From Streptomonospora nanhaiensis (GTDB lineage Bacteria; Actinomycetota; Actinomycetes; Streptosporangiales; Streptosporangiaceae), in assembly GCF_026642255.1 (NCBI RefSeq), contig NZ_CP113264.1, positions 6,324,001 through 6,388,000 of the forward strand: a DNA stretch of 64,000 nucleotides, in the 5' to 3' direction. Both the position numbers and the translations under genes were made by a program. Below, piece by piece: positions 21,890-31,329 of this stretch; positions within the stretch are counted from its first letter, which is position 1; each line of letters begins with the position of its first letter. The notes under the pieces are model-generated. The model worked only from the letters and a program-made list of their open reading frames with translations, did no database searches and had not been told where the DNA came from.

Positions 21890-23758
21890 TTGAACCCCAA
21901 CGAACCGAGTACAGGTACCGAGCCCGGTGCGGCGGCCGGGAACGCCCGCCTCCCCGCCGAGCCGACCGACCAGCAGGTGCCGTCCGGTCAGGGACACTCC
22001 TCCGCCGACGGCGGGGCGCACGAGCCCGTGCCCGGCGGGGAGCGCGGGGGCGTTCCCGCCGGGCACGAGGACCGGTCGTCCGCGCCGCAGACGGCCGAGG
22101 GCAGCGGATCCGGGGCCCCCGGGCCGGAGGACGCCGGAACGGGGACCGCCGGCCCGGAGGACGCCGAGGGGCGGCCCGCGCAGGCGGAGGGTCACGCGGG
22201 CCCGCCGTTCGCGGCGGAGCAGCGGCCCCTGCCGCACGGGGGGTACGGGGAGCACCCGGGCACGGCCCACCCCGGACACCCCGTGCAGCACGCGGGGGCG
22301 CACGTGACCGGAACCGGTCCGCGCTTCTCCCCGCCGGAGCACGCCCCGCGGTGGGCCACGGGTCCCAACGAGGCGGACCGCGCCTCGTACACGTTCCCGC
22401 CGCACGTCGGCGGCCCCGGCGGTCCGGCGGGCGGCCCGCCCGACCAGTTCGCCGCGCACCAGGCCGGCCCCGGCCGTCCGTACGGCGGTCCGCAGGGACC
22501 CGGCGGCCCGAACGGCCCGGGGGCGCCCGGCGGTCCGGGCGCTCCGGGCGGGCCCGGCGGCCCGCCCCCGTTCGGCGACGGCTCGGGCTTCGGTCCGGGC
22601 GGCCACGGCCACCCCCCGTACGGCGCTGCCGCGCCCGGCCCCGCGGCCGACGGCGGCAAGAAGCGGGGCGGGCGGGTCGTGACGATCGCCGCCGTGACCG
22701 CGCTGGTCACGAGCCTGATCGTCGGTCCGGCCGCGGCCCTGGGCACCGCCTACCTCTTCCCGAACGGCCTGGGCTCCCCGGTGAGCTCCCTGACGGGCGA
22801 GCAGGGCAGCACGCCCACGGAGGGGGCGGTCGGCGAGGTCGCCGAGAGCGTCCTGCCGAGCGTGGTGTCGATCCAGACCGCCAACGGCGGCGGCAGCGGC
22901 GTGGTCATCTCCTCCGACGGCCAGATCCTCACGAACGCGCACGTGGTGGAGGCGTCCGGGGGCGGCCCGCTGGAGGTGCTGTTCAACGACGGGACCTCCG
23001 CCCCCGCCGAGGTGCTGGGCGCCGACACGGTCTCCGACATCGCGGTCATCCAGGCCGAGGGGCGCAACGACCTCGAACCGGCCACCCTCGGCGACTCCGA
23101 GCAGGTCGGCGTGGGCGCGGACGTGGTCGCGATCGGCTCCCCGCTGGGCCTGTCCGGGACGGTCACCACGGGCGTGGTGAGCGCCCTGAACCGGCCGGTG
23201 AACACGGGCGCCACCGAGAACGGCAACGGCCAGACCTCGACGGTGATCAACGCGATCCAGACGGACGCGGCGATCAACCCCGGCAACTCGGGCGGCCCGC
23301 TGGTGAACATGGCCGGCGAGGTGATCGGCATCAACACCGCGATCGCGGGGATCTCCCAGGACAGCGGTTCCGTGGGCCTGGGCTTCGCCATCCCGGTCAA
23401 CCAGGCCCGTCCCATCGCCGAGCAGCTGATCGAGGACGGCAGCGCGAGCTACCCGGCCATCGAGGCCACCATCACCAACAGCCGCGGCGGCGGGGCCGAG
23501 GTCGTCGAGGTGGTCGAGGGCGGCGCCGCGGACGAGGCCGGCCTGTCGGCGGGCGACGTGGTGGTGTCCGTGGACGGCCGGGCCGTCACGACGCCGGACC
23601 AGCTGATCGCCGAGATCCGCTCCCGGCAGCCGGGCGAGGAGGTCACCTTCGGGGTGGTGTCCGGCGGCAGCGGCTCCCCCCAGGACGTGGCCGTCACACT
23701 CGGCGAGCAGAGTTCGGAGTCCGTCGAGAACGAGGCGGAGCAGGACGGGGGCAACTGA
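21890..23758 (+). CDS. HtrA/PepD-like membrane-anchored serine protease with PDZ domain
   Basis: A 622-residue protein. Residues 1-260 are a Pro/Gly-rich cytosolic low-complexity tail; one transmembrane helix follows (about 265-290, VVTIAAVTALVTSLIVGPAA). The extracellular trypsin-like domain has His in ILTNAHVV (about 350), Asp in TVSDIAVIQ, and Ser in NPGNSGGPLVN (about 465). A PDZ domain ends the protein (GGAADEAGLSAGDVVVSVDG). It should degrade or refold damaged envelope proteins. The start is TTG 21890 directly after GGAGGATGAG. The MprAB-like pair 2 kb downstream may control it, as in mycobacteria; this is inferred. Confidence 0.9.
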   Translation: MNPNEPSTGTEPGAAAGNARLPAEPTDQQVPSGQGHSSADGGAHEPVPGGERGGVPAGHEDRSSAPQTAEGSGSGAPGPEDAGTGTAGPEDAEGRPAQAEGHAGPPFAAEQRPLPHGGYGEHPGTAHPGHPVQHAGAHVTGTGPRFSPPEHAPRWATGPNEADRASYTFPPHVGGPGGPAGGPPDQFAAHQAGPGRPYGGPQGPGGPNGPGAPGGPGAPGGPGGPPPFGDGSGFGPGGHGHPPYGAAAPGPAADGGKKRGGRVVTIAAVTALVTSLIVGPAAALGTAYLFPNGLGSPVSSLTGEQGSTPTEGAVGEVAESVLPSVVSIQTANGGGSGVVISSDGQILTNAHVVEASGGGPLEVLFNDGTSAPAEVLGADTVSDIAVIQAEGRNDLEPATLGDSEQVGVGADVVAIGSPLGLSGTVTTGVVSALNRPVNTGATENGNGQTSTVINAIQTDAAINPGNSGGPLVNMAGEVIGINTAIAGISQDSGSVGLGFAIPVNQARPIAEQLIEDGSASYPAIEATITNSRGGGAEVVEVVEGGAADEAGLSAGDVVVSVDGRAVTTPDQLIAEIRSRQPGEEVTFGVVSGGSGSPQDVAVTLGEQSSESVENEAEQDGGN

Positions 23759-24096
23759 CCGGACGCGGTCGCGGTCCCTCTCCACGGGGCGGTCCCTGGC
23801 TCTCGGCCCGGGGCCGCCCCGTCGCCGTTCCCGCCCCGCCCCGCCGCGCCGTCCGCGGGCGGCCACCGCCCCGGCCCCCGGGGTCCCCGGGCCCCGCCCT
23901 CCCGGGTCCGGCGGAGATCACCGATCGGCCACATCACGGTGCGCTTGCGCACACGGGTGAACACGCAGAGTATCCTTCTCTGCGCCGTGTGCTACCTGAG
24001 CGGTCGCCCCTCCGTCACCGGAAGGTCGGCGACGGTCAACGCGGGTGGGTCACACTCGTGCGTACGCGGCGACCCGACAGCCAGGAGATCCGGTCC
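23759..24096. other. Intergenic region between protease and GT4 gene
   Basis: About 340 bases. A 9-bp inverted repeat (23784-23792 with 23814-23822, 21-base loop) may end the protease transcript. A possible promoter, TTGCGC (23945-23950) with AGTATC (23969-23974), spacing 18, precedes the GT4 gene. Confidence 0.4.
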
Positions 24097-25386
24097 ATGT
24101 CCACGTCCTTCGCTTCAGCCTCCCCCACGACGGCGCCCCCTCCCCGGCCGGCCGGCGGCCCGGAGCGCCGGCCCCGGGTGCTGATCGGCACCGACACCTA
24201 CCCCCCGGACGTGAACGGCGCCGCCTACTTCACCGAGCGCCTCGCCCGCGGCCTGGCCGGGCGCGGCGCCCGGGTGCACGTCGTGTGCCCCTCCCCGGAG
24301 GGCTCGCCCCGCACGGTCGAACGGGACGGGGTGGTCGAGCACAGGCTCCGCTCGATGTCCTCCCTCGTCCACGACAGCGTGCGCCTCGCGGTCCCCCTGG
24401 GGGTGCGCGGGCACCTGGACCTGCTGCTGGACCGGCTGGAGCCGGACGCGGTGCACATCCAGAACCACTTCCTCGTCGGCCGGATGCTGGCCGCGGCGGC
24501 CCGCGCCAGGGGCGTCCCCGTGGTCGCGACCAACCACTTCATGCCGGAGAACCTCTTCGACTACGTGCGCGTCCCCGGGCCGCTGCGCCCGTACGCCGCC
24601 CGGATCGCCTGGTGGGACCTGGGCGCCGTGCTGTCCCGGACGGAACACGTGACGACCCCGACGCCCGCGGCGGCCGGGCTGCTGCGGGAGCAGGGGTTCG
24701 CCAAGCCGGTCGAGCCGGTGTCCTGCGGGGTCGACCTGGCCGGGTTCAGCCCCCTGGACGGCGGGGCGGCGACCAAGCGGCGGCTGCGCGCGCGGCTGGG
24801 CGTCCCCGACCGGACGACGGTGCTGTTCGTGGGCCGGCTGGACGAGGAGAAGCGCGCCGAGGAGCTGGTGCGGGCGACGGCGCGGACGGCCTCAGCCCAG
24901 TTGCTGCTGGCCGGGCACGGCGCGTACCGGCGGAGCCTGGAGGAGCTGGCCGTGGCCGAGGGCGTGGCGGACCGGGTGGTGTTCCTGGGTTTCGTGTCGC
25001 AGGAGGACCTGCCCGACGTGTACCGGTGCGCGGACGTGTTCGCGATCGCGGGCGTCGCCGAACTCCAGAGCATCGCGACCCTGGAGGCGATGGCGAGCGG
25101 CCTGCCGGTGGTGGCGGCGGACGCCATGGCGCTGCCGCACCTGGTGGAGGAGGGCCGCAACGGGTACCTGTACCGGCCGGGCAGCCCTGAGGAGCTGGCC
25201 GCGAGGATCGAGGACGTGGTCGCGGACGAGGGCGGGCGCCTGAGGATGGGCGAGCACAGCCGGGCGATGGCCTCGCGGCACCGGTTGGAGGACTCCCTGG
25301 AGCGGTTCGAGCGGATCTACCTGGAGGCAGCGGAGGGAACGGCGGTCCCGGCGTCCGCCGCGGCCGGGGCCGTCCTGAGCGGCTGA
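24097..25386 (+). CDS. GT4-family glycosyltransferase (mannosyl/glucosyltransferase type)
   Basis: A 429-residue GT-B glycosyltransferase. The Rossmann-like N-half starts RVLIGTDTYPPDVNGAAYFT, a loop typical of lipid-acceptor GT4 enzymes (PimB-like, MgdA-like). The C-half has TVLFVGRLDEEKRAEELV, VVFLGFVSQEDLPDVYR and the donor-binding ELQSIATLEAMASGLPVVAA. Start ATG 24097 follows AGGAGA; the frame is open far upstream through the protease gene, but that is a high-GC shadow. No membrane segment is seen. A role in glycolipid synthesis at the inner membrane face is plausible, not proven. Confidence 0.85.
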   Translation: MSTSFASASPTTAPPPRPAGGPERRPRVLIGTDTYPPDVNGAAYFTERLARGLAGRGARVHVVCPSPEGSPRTVERDGVVEHRLRSMSSLVHDSVRLAVPLGVRGHLDLLLDRLEPDAVHIQNHFLVGRMLAAAARARGVPVVATNHFMPENLFDYVRVPGPLRPYAARIAWWDLGAVLSRTEHVTTPTPAAAGLLREQGFAKPVEPVSCGVDLAGFSPLDGGAATKRRLRARLGVPDRTTVLFVGRLDEEKRAEELVRATARTASAQLLLAGHGAYRRSLEELAVAEGVADRVVFLGFVSQEDLPDVYRCADVFAIAGVAELQSIATLEAMASGLPVVAADAMALPHLVEEGRNGYLYRPGSPEELAARIEDVVADEGGRLRMGEHSRAMASRHRLEDSLERFERIYLEAAEGTAVPASAAAGAVLSG

Positions 25387-25547
25387 CGGCGGCGCCGAAC
25401 CGCCCGCCCCGGAGGAGGGGCCCGGACCGGCGCGGCCACGCGGGACCGCCCACCGCGGAGCGGCGCCCCCGGGACACGGGCCCGGGACCCCGCCGTCCCG
25501 CTCCCGGTCCGCCCGCGGGAGGCGGCGCCCCGGCAGGCCCCGCACCC

Positions 25548-27080
25548 TCAGCCCGGCGGAGCCTCCGGCCCCCCGGGCCTGTGCTCCGGCAGCTGGAACC
25601 CGATGGCGGCGCCGCCCCCCTCGCGGTTGCGGGCGAACACCCGGCCGCCATGGGCCTGGGCGATCTCCTTCACCATGGACAGTCCGAGCCCGGAGCCGGG
25701 CAGGCCCCGGGCGACGGTGGCGCGGTAGAAGCGCTCGAAGACGCGGCCCAGCTCCTCCGGGTCGATGCCGGGGCCGCGGTCCAGTACCTCGACCGCGCCC
25801 GCCCGGACGCGGATCTCGATGGGCGCGGTGCCGTCGGGGTCGAACTTGGCGGAGTTCTCCACCGGATTGGCGACGGCCCGCTCCAGGGAGCCGGGGCGCC
25901 CCCACACCACGCTGTCGTCGGCGTCCACGACGATGTCCCGCCCGGTGCGCCTGCGGGTGCGCTCGGCGACCCTGTCGACGACCTCCCTCAGGGGGACCGC
26001 GCGCATCGCCTCGTCCTCGTGGTCGCCGGTGGCGAGTCCGACCAGCTCGTTGACGAGCGCGGTGAGCTCGCGGGTCTCCCCGCGCAGGTCGTCGATGAGG
26101 CTCTCCCGCGCCTCGGGGCTGAGCCGGTCCACCCTCCCCAGCACCTGGACGTTGGTGTAGAGGCTGGTGAGCGGGGTGCGGAGCTCGTGCGCGGCGTCCT
26201 GGACGAGTCGGCGCTGCTCCTCCTTGGACCTGGCCAGGCGGGCGAGCATCGCGTTGAAGGCGCTGCCGAGGCGGTCGACCTCGTCGTGGTTGCCCTCCTC
26301 GTGCGCGTCGCCGGGACCGACGGGGTCGAGGCGGCCCGTGGAGCTGACGTACTCCGCGGCGTCGGTGAGGCGGACGAGGCGCCCGGTGGTGCGGTGGCCG
26401 ACCAGCCAGCCCACCGCCGCGGCGCAGAGGGCGACGAGCAGGCCCACCCACAGGATCTGGGTGGCGAGGCGGTCGAGCATCAGCTCGGTGGGCGACAGCC
26501 GCTGGAGGAGCTGCAGGGCTCCGGCGCCGTCGCCGACGGAGACCGTGGCCATCCGGTAGGCCTGCCCCTCGATGGACTGCTCGCGCATGTCGACGACGCC
26601 CGGCCTGGCCGTCGCGGCCAGTTCCATGTCCGCGTCGGAGGGGGTGAAGAAGACGACCTCGGCGGGGTCCTCGACGCTGACGGTGCGGCGGCCGTCGGGG
26701 CCGAGGAGCTGCACCTGGAGGTTGTCGCTGGACAGGAACGGGATGGGGCCGGCGGAGGGCCCGCCGCCCTCCTGCCCGTGGATCTCGACGAGCTTGTCGG
26801 ACAGGTCGGCGACGGTGCTCTCGAACCCGTTCCTGACGTCGGCGCGGATGAGGGCGGCGGCGGTGGTGTAGGCCAGGGTGCCGACCAGGGCGATGATCAC
26901 GGTGGCCACCAGCGCGAAGATGACCGCGAAGCGGGTTCCCAGCCGCCAGCCGCGCGGGTTGAGCACCACGCCGCCGCGCCAAGGGAGGGCGGCGTGGGCG
27001 CCGGCGGCCCCGGGGCCCGGCACGTCCGGACCGGCGCCGTCCCCGCGGCCGTCGGCGGCGGGCGTTCGCACGCCCGTCAC
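25548..27080 (-). CDS. MprB-like membrane sensor histidine kinase
   Basis: A 510-residue sensor kinase. Transmembrane helices lie at about 55-80 (FAVIFALVATVIIALVGTLA) and about 210-232 (ILWVGLLVALCAAAVGWLVG), enclosing an extracellular sensor of about 130 residues. HAMP follows, then the H-box QDAAHELRTPLTSL (His near 293), an N-box with Pro after the first Asn (AVANPVENSAKFDPDGTAPI), and G-boxes VLDRGPGIDPEEL and GSGLGLSMVKEIAQAHGG. The GTG start at 27080 overlaps the response regulator stop as GTGA. The pair resembles MprAB, an envelope-stress system; the upstream HtrA-like protease supports this. Confidence 0.88.
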   Translation of the reverse strand: MTGVRTPAADGRGDGAGPDVPGPGAAGAHAALPWRGGVVLNPRGWRLGTRFAVIFALVATVIIALVGTLAYTTAAALIRADVRNGFESTVADLSDKLVEIHGQEGGGPSAGPIPFLSSDNLQVQLLGPDGRRTVSVEDPAEVVFFTPSDADMELAATARPGVVDMREQSIEGQAYRMATVSVGDGAGALQLLQRLSPTELMLDRLATQILWVGLLVALCAAAVGWLVGHRTTGRLVRLTDAAEYVSSTGRLDPVGPGDAHEEGNHDEVDRLGSAFNAMLARLARSKEEQRRLVQDAAHELRTPLTSLYTNVQVLGRVDRLSPEARESLIDDLRGETRELTALVNELVGLATGDHEDEAMRAVPLREVVDRVAERTRRRTGRDIVVDADDSVVWGRPGSLERAVANPVENSAKFDPDGTAPIEIRVRAGAVEVLDRGPGIDPEELGRVFERFYRATVARGLPGSGLGLSMVKEIAQAHGGRVFARNREGGGAAIGFQLPEHRPGGPEAPPG

Positions 27081-27784
27081 CCCTGCGGGCGGAGCGTGTA
27101 CCCGACTCCGCGCACGGTCTGGATGAGCGGCGGGCCACCGTCCTCCAGCTTGCGGCGGAGGTAGCTGATGTAGACGGCGAGGTTCTTGGACTCCGGACCG
27201 AAGTCGTAGCCCCAGATGCGGTCGTAGATGGTGGCGTGGTCCAGGACGATCCCCGTGTTGCGGATGAGGAGCTCGAGGAGGTCGAACTCGGTCTTGGACA
27301 GCTCGATCTCGCGTTCGCCGCGCCACACCCGGCGGGCGCGCGGGTCCAGGCGCAGCTCCCCCGCCCGCAGGGGGCCCTCGTCGGCGGTGTCCTCGGGAAC
27401 GGGCGCGGCCCTGCGCAGGAGGGCCCGCAGCCGGGCGAGGAGCTCGTCCAGCTCGAACGGCTTGGCGAGGTAGTCGTCGGCCCCCGCGTCCAGCCCCGCC
27501 ACCCGGTCGGGCGTCTCCACGCGGGCGGTGAGCATGAGGATGGGCGTGCGGTCGTGCTCGGCCCGCAGCACCCTGGCCACCCCCAGCCCGTCCACGCCGG
27601 GCATCATCACGTCGAGGACGAGCAGGTCGACGGGGTCGGCGTGCACCGCGGCGAGCGCCTGGACCCCGTCCGCGACCGTCCGGACGCTGTAGCCCTCCAG
27701 TTGGAGGGCGCGTTCCAGTGAGTCCCTGATCGCGCGGTCGTCGTCGGCGACCAGGACCGTGGCGGTGGCTTCCATGGCGCCCAT
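27077..27784 (-). CDS. MprA-like OmpR-family response regulator
   Basis: A 235-residue regulator. The receiver (about 8-120) has VLVADDDRAIRDSLERAL, phospho-Asp in LLVLDVMMPGVDGL and Lys in DDYLAKPFELDELL. The winged-helix DNA-binding domain (about 145-233) shows IELSKTEFDLLELLIRN and KNLAVYISYLRRKLEDGG, ending TVRGVGYTLRPQG. ATG 27784 follows AGGGAACC. It is translated first and overlaps the kinase gene by 4 bases, so the two are coupled. A target could be the HtrA-like protease gene, based on mycobacterial MprA. Confidence 0.9.
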   Translation of the reverse strand: MGAMEATATVLVADDDRAIRDSLERALQLEGYSVRTVADGVQALAAVHADPVDLLVLDVMMPGVDGLGVARVLRAEHDRTPILMLTARVETPDRVAGLDAGADDYLAKPFELDELLARLRALLRRAAPVPEDTADEGPLRAGELRLDPRARRVWRGEREIELSKTEFDLLELLIRNTGIVLDHATIYDRIWGYDFGPESKNLAVYISYLRRKLEDGGPPLIQTVRGVGYTLRPQG

Positions 27785-27848
27785 GGTTCCCTATCCGGGT
27801 GAGAAGGCGGTAAGAGGCGGGTGGGGCGCGTGTCAGAGCTTCCGCCGG

Positions 27849-28796
27849 TCAGGACCCGGGGACGAACGCGCGGGTCCTCTCCAGCCCGGCCGCCCGGCCC
27901 TTGCCCGCGACCACGAGCGCCATCTTCCTGGAGGCCTCGTCGAGCATCTCCTCGCCGAGCATGACGGCGCCCCGGCGGTCCACGGTCGTGGCGTGCGCGT
28001 AGGCGTCCAGGACCAGCTCGGCGTGGTCGTAGTCCTCCTGGGAGGGGGAGAAGGCCTCGTTGGCGGCCTCCACCTGGAGCGGGTGCAGGACCCACTTGCC
28101 GTCGTAGCCCAGGGCGGCGGTGCGCCCGGCCGAGCGGCGGAGGGCGTCCACGTCGCGGATCTGGAGGCAGGGGCCGTCGATGGCCTGGACGCCGTTGGCG
28201 CGCGCGGCCGTGAGGATGCGCATGAGCACGTAGTGGTAGGCGTCGCCGGTGTCGTAGCCGGGCGGCTGCTCGCCCACGACCAGGCTCTTCATGGTGATGG
28301 AGGCCATGAAGTCGGCGGGGCCGTAGACCAGGGACTCCAGGCGGGGCGAGGACGCGGCGATCGAGTCGACGTTCACGAGGCCGCGCGCGTCCTCGATCTG
28401 CGCCTCGATGCCGATGCGGCCGACCGGGAGGCCGACGGCGCGCTCGATCTGGGTGAGCAGGGTGTCGAGCCACTCGACGTCGCGGGCCGCGGTGACCTTG
28501 GGGAGGACGATCGAGTCGAGGTCGGCCCCGGCGCCCTCCACGACGGCGATGACGTCGCGGTAGGCCCACTCCGTGGTGGTGTCGTTGACGCGGACCGACC
28601 TGACCCGTCCGTCCCAACCGCCCTCGGTGAGGGCGCGGACGACCGTGCCGCGGGCGGCCTCCTTCTCCGAGGGGGCGACCGCGTCCTCCAGGTCCAGGAA
28701 GAAGGCGTCGGTGCCGAGGCCCCTCGCCTTGTCCACGAACCTGGGGTTGGACCCCGGGACCGCGAGTACCGACCGCCGCGACCTGAGTTCGCCCAT
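27849..28796 (-). CDS. CitE-like HpcH/HpaI-family CoA-ester lyase
   Basis: A 315-residue TIM-barrel protein of the CitE/malyl-CoA lyase group: RSVLAVPGSNPRFVDKARGL, acid residues in AFFLDLEDAVAPSEKEAAR, metal-ligand Glu in IGIEAQIEDARGLVNV, and SLVYGPADFMASI. A C-terminal lid (GYDGKWVLHPLQVEAANEAF) is typical of family members that cleave or hydrolyse beta-hydroxyacyl-CoA such as malyl-CoA or methylmalyl-CoA. The exact substrate cannot be told. ATG 28796 was chosen over the open upstream frame because the family begins there. It is divergent from the molybdoenzyme gene. Confidence 0.85.
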   Translation of the reverse strand: MGELRSRRSVLAVPGSNPRFVDKARGLGTDAFFLDLEDAVAPSEKEAARGTVVRALTEGGWDGRVRSVRVNDTTTEWAYRDVIAVVEGAGADLDSIVLPKVTAARDVEWLDTLLTQIERAVGLPVGRIGIEAQIEDARGLVNVDSIAASSPRLESLVYGPADFMASITMKSLVVGEQPPGYDTGDAYHYVLMRILTAARANGVQAIDGPCLQIRDVDALRRSAGRTAALGYDGKWVLHPLQVEAANEAFSPSQEDYDHAELVLDAYAHATTVDRRGAVMLGEEMLDEASRKMALVVAGKGRAAGLERTRAFVPGS

Positions 28797-28960
28797 CGCC
28801 GTCCCTGTTCCGCTCGACCGTGCCTGTGTGCGCGCCCCCGCGGCGGAGCCGCTCCCGGCGCCGCCGTCCACGGGTCGCGGGGCCCATCATCCCACCTGCG
28901 CGTGCGTAGAGTGAGAGACGGGTCCCCCGGTGGGGCCGGAGTGACCGAGGGAGAGTGACC

Positions 28961-31288
28961 ATGTCCGCCACGCTGCGTCCGACGAGTGCCCACTGGGGCA
29001 GCTACCAGGTGGTCGTCGAGAACGACCGGGTCGTCGGCGTCCGCCCCGACCCCGACGACCCGGCGCCCTCCCCCGTGATGGCCAACACCCTCGCGGCCCA
29101 GCACCACGCGTCCCGGGTGGCCCGTCCCGCGGTGCGCCGCCGGTGGCTGGAGCGCGGCCCGGGCCCCGACCCGCGCCGCGGCGCCCCGGACGACGACTAC
29201 GTCGAGGTCGAATGGGCCACGGTCCTGGACCTGCTGGCGGCGGAGCTCGACCGGGTGCGCACGGAGCACGGCAACGCGGCGATCTTCGGCGGTTCGTACG
29301 GGTGGGGCAGCGCCGGGCGCGTCCACCACGCGCAGAGCCAGCTGCACCGCTTCCTCAACACGATCGGCGGGTACACGCGGTCGGTCGCCACCTACAGCCA
29401 CGGCGCCGTCGAGGTGCTGTTCCCCAGGATCATCGGCACCCCCGCCGCGAACCGGCTGCTGCACCGCGCGCCGGCGTGGACGCAGATCCGCGAGCACACC
29501 GAGCTGCTGGTGACCTTCGGCGGGCTGCGGCTGTCCAACACGTGGACGACCTCGGGGGGCCGGGCGGCCCAGACCGCCGGTCCGGAGATGCGGGCCGCCT
29601 CGGAGGCGGGGGTGGAGTTCGTGTCGGTGTCGCCGCTGTTCGACGACACCCCCGAGGACGTCAAGGCCGAATGGGTGTCGATCCCGCCGGGCGCCGACAC
29701 GGCGGTGATGCTCGCCCTGATGCACGTCCTGTTCACGGAGGGGCTGGCCGACACCCGCTTCCTGGACCGGTACACGGTCGGCGCGGACGTGCTGCGCTCC
29801 TACGTGCTGGGGGAACGCGACGAGCGCGGCGACCGGCCCGGGGTGGAGCGCTCGCCCGAGTGGGCCGAGCGGATCAGCGGGGTCCCGGCCGGCGAGCTTC
29901 GGACGCTGGCACGGCGCATGGCGGAGAAGCGCACGCTCGTCAACGTGGGCTGGTCGGTGCAGCGCGCCCGGTACGGCGAGCAGCCGCTGTGGGCCGGTCT
30001 GGCGCTGGCGTGCTGCCTGGGGCAGGTGGGACTGCCGGGAGCGGGTTTCGCGTCGGGGTACGGGTCGATGGGCAACTACGGGGGCGGTTCGACCCCGATG
30101 GGCCTGCCCAGGATGCCGCAGGGCGCCAACCCCGTCGACTCGTCGATCCCGGTGGCGCGGATCGCCGACATGCTGCTGGAGCCGGGCGGTCGGTACGACT
30201 TCGACGGCGAGGAGCGCCGGTACCCGGACGTGCGGCTGGTGTACTGGGCGGGCGGCAACCCGTTCCACCACCACCAGGACCTGGAGCGGCTGACCAGGGC
30301 GTTCGGCAGGCCGGAGACGGTGGTGGTCCACGAGACGCACTGGACGGCGACGGCCCGGCACGCCGACATCGTCATCCCTTCGACGACGGTGCTGGAACGC
30401 GACGACCTGACGGCCAGCAAGGGCGACCTGAGCGTGCGGGCCATGCCGCGGGCGGTGTCCCCCCACGGGCAGGCGCGCGACGAGTACGACACGTACGCCG
30501 ACCTGGCCGGGCGGCTCGGGCTGCGCGAGGAGTTCACGGAGGGGCGGACCAGCGCCCAGTGGATGAGGTCGGTCTACGAGCGGTGGCGGTCCCTGGTGGC
30601 CAGGCACGGCGCGGAGGTGCCGGGGTTCGAGGAGTTCTGGGAGCGGGGGCGGGTGGAGATGCCCGGCCGGGTGGAGGACGAGGCGCTCCTGGGCGAGTTC
30701 CGGGCCGACCCGGAGGGCAGGCCCCTGCGGACGCCGAGCGGGCGGATCGAGCTGTTCTCGGAGACGATCGCGTCGTTCGGGTACGAGGACTGCCCGGGGC
30801 ACCCGGTGTGGCTGCCGGGGCCGGCCGTGGACGGCGCGGACGACGGGTTCCCGCTCGTGCTGCTCGCGAACCAGCCCAGCGGGAGGCTGCACAGCCAGCA
30901 GGACATGGGCGCGCACAGCATGTCGCAGAAGGTCGGGGGGCGCTCGCCGCTGCGGATCGGCCCCGAGGACGCACGGGCGTGCGGCGTCGCCGACGGCGAC
31001 GTGGTGCGGGTGTCGAGCGGCCGGGGGTCGTGCCTGGCGGGCGTGGTGATGAGCGAAGCGCTGCGGCCGGGCGTGGTGCAGCTGTCCACCGGCGCCTGGT
31101 ACGACCCGTCGGCGCCGGGCGTGACGTGCGCGCACGGGAACCCGAACGCGCTGACGGAGGACGTGGGGACGTCACGGCTGAGCCAGGGGTGCACGGGGCA
31201 GACGGTGCGGGTGAGGGTGGAGCCGTTCGCCGGCCCGGTGCCGCCGGTCCGCGCGTTCGAGCCGCCCCCGGGCATCACGGTTCCCTGA
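28961..31288 (+). CDS. bisC: BisC-type molybdopterin oxidoreductase (S/N-oxide reductase)
   Basis: A 775-residue DMSO-reductase-family enzyme without the N-terminal Fe-S motif and without a Tat signal, so it is cytosolic, as BisC is. Visible are SAHWGSYQVVVENDRVVGV at the N-terminus, a Ser in ATYSHGAVEVLFPRI that can ligate molybdenum, VYWAGGNPFHHHQDLERLTR, WTATARHADIVIPSTTVLER, and the C-terminal pterin-binding NQPSGRLHSQQDMGAHS and HGNPNALTEDVGTSRLSQG. It should reduce biotin sulfoxide, methionine sulfoxide or trimethylamine N-oxide. ATG 28961 has GAGGGAGA at best spacing; a GTG two codons upstream is less likely. Confidence 0.88.
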   Translation: MSATLRPTSAHWGSYQVVVENDRVVGVRPDPDDPAPSPVMANTLAAQHHASRVARPAVRRRWLERGPGPDPRRGAPDDDYVEVEWATVLDLLAAELDRVRTEHGNAAIFGGSYGWGSAGRVHHAQSQLHRFLNTIGGYTRSVATYSHGAVEVLFPRIIGTPAANRLLHRAPAWTQIREHTELLVTFGGLRLSNTWTTSGGRAAQTAGPEMRAASEAGVEFVSVSPLFDDTPEDVKAEWVSIPPGADTAVMLALMHVLFTEGLADTRFLDRYTVGADVLRSYVLGERDERGDRPGVERSPEWAERISGVPAGELRTLARRMAEKRTLVNVGWSVQRARYGEQPLWAGLALACCLGQVGLPGAGFASGYGSMGNYGGGSTPMGLPRMPQGANPVDSSIPVARIADMLLEPGGRYDFDGEERRYPDVRLVYWAGGNPFHHHQDLERLTRAFGRPETVVVHETHWTATARHADIVIPSTTVLERDDLTASKGDLSVRAMPRAVSPHGQARDEYDTYADLAGRLGLREEFTEGRTSAQWMRSVYERWRSLVARHGAEVPGFEEFWERGRVEMPGRVEDEALLGEFRADPEGRPLRTPSGRIELFSETIASFGYEDCPGHPVWLPGPAVDGADDGFPLVLLANQPSGRLHSQQDMGAHSMSQKVGGRSPLRIGPEDARACGVADGDVVRVSSGRGSCLAGVVMSEALRPGVVQLSTGAWYDPSAPGVTCAHGNPNALTEDVGTSRLSQGCTGQTVRVRVEPFAGPVPPVRAFEPPPGITVP

Positions 31289-31303
31289 GTACGCGGACGC
31301 CGA

Positions 31304-31329
31304 CATAACTGGTCATCGAAATGACCAGT
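31304..31329 (+). promoter_or_regulatory. Promoter/operator of the toxin-antitoxin pair, overlapping the start codon
   Basis: ACTGGTCAT (31308-31316) and ATGACCAGT (31321-31329) form a perfect 9-bp inverted repeat with a 4-base spacer. The right arm begins with the ATG start codon. CATAAC (31304-31309) is a likely -10 box and would start RNA near the ATG; no ribosome binding site is present, so the message is probably leaderless. Confidence 0.65.

Noticed and set aside
22351-24096. Open frame leading into the GT4 gene, which would make a 1011-residue protein
   Set aside because: The first part lies in another frame of the protease gene and is Arg/Gly/Pro-rich; the family start and ribosome binding site are at 24097.
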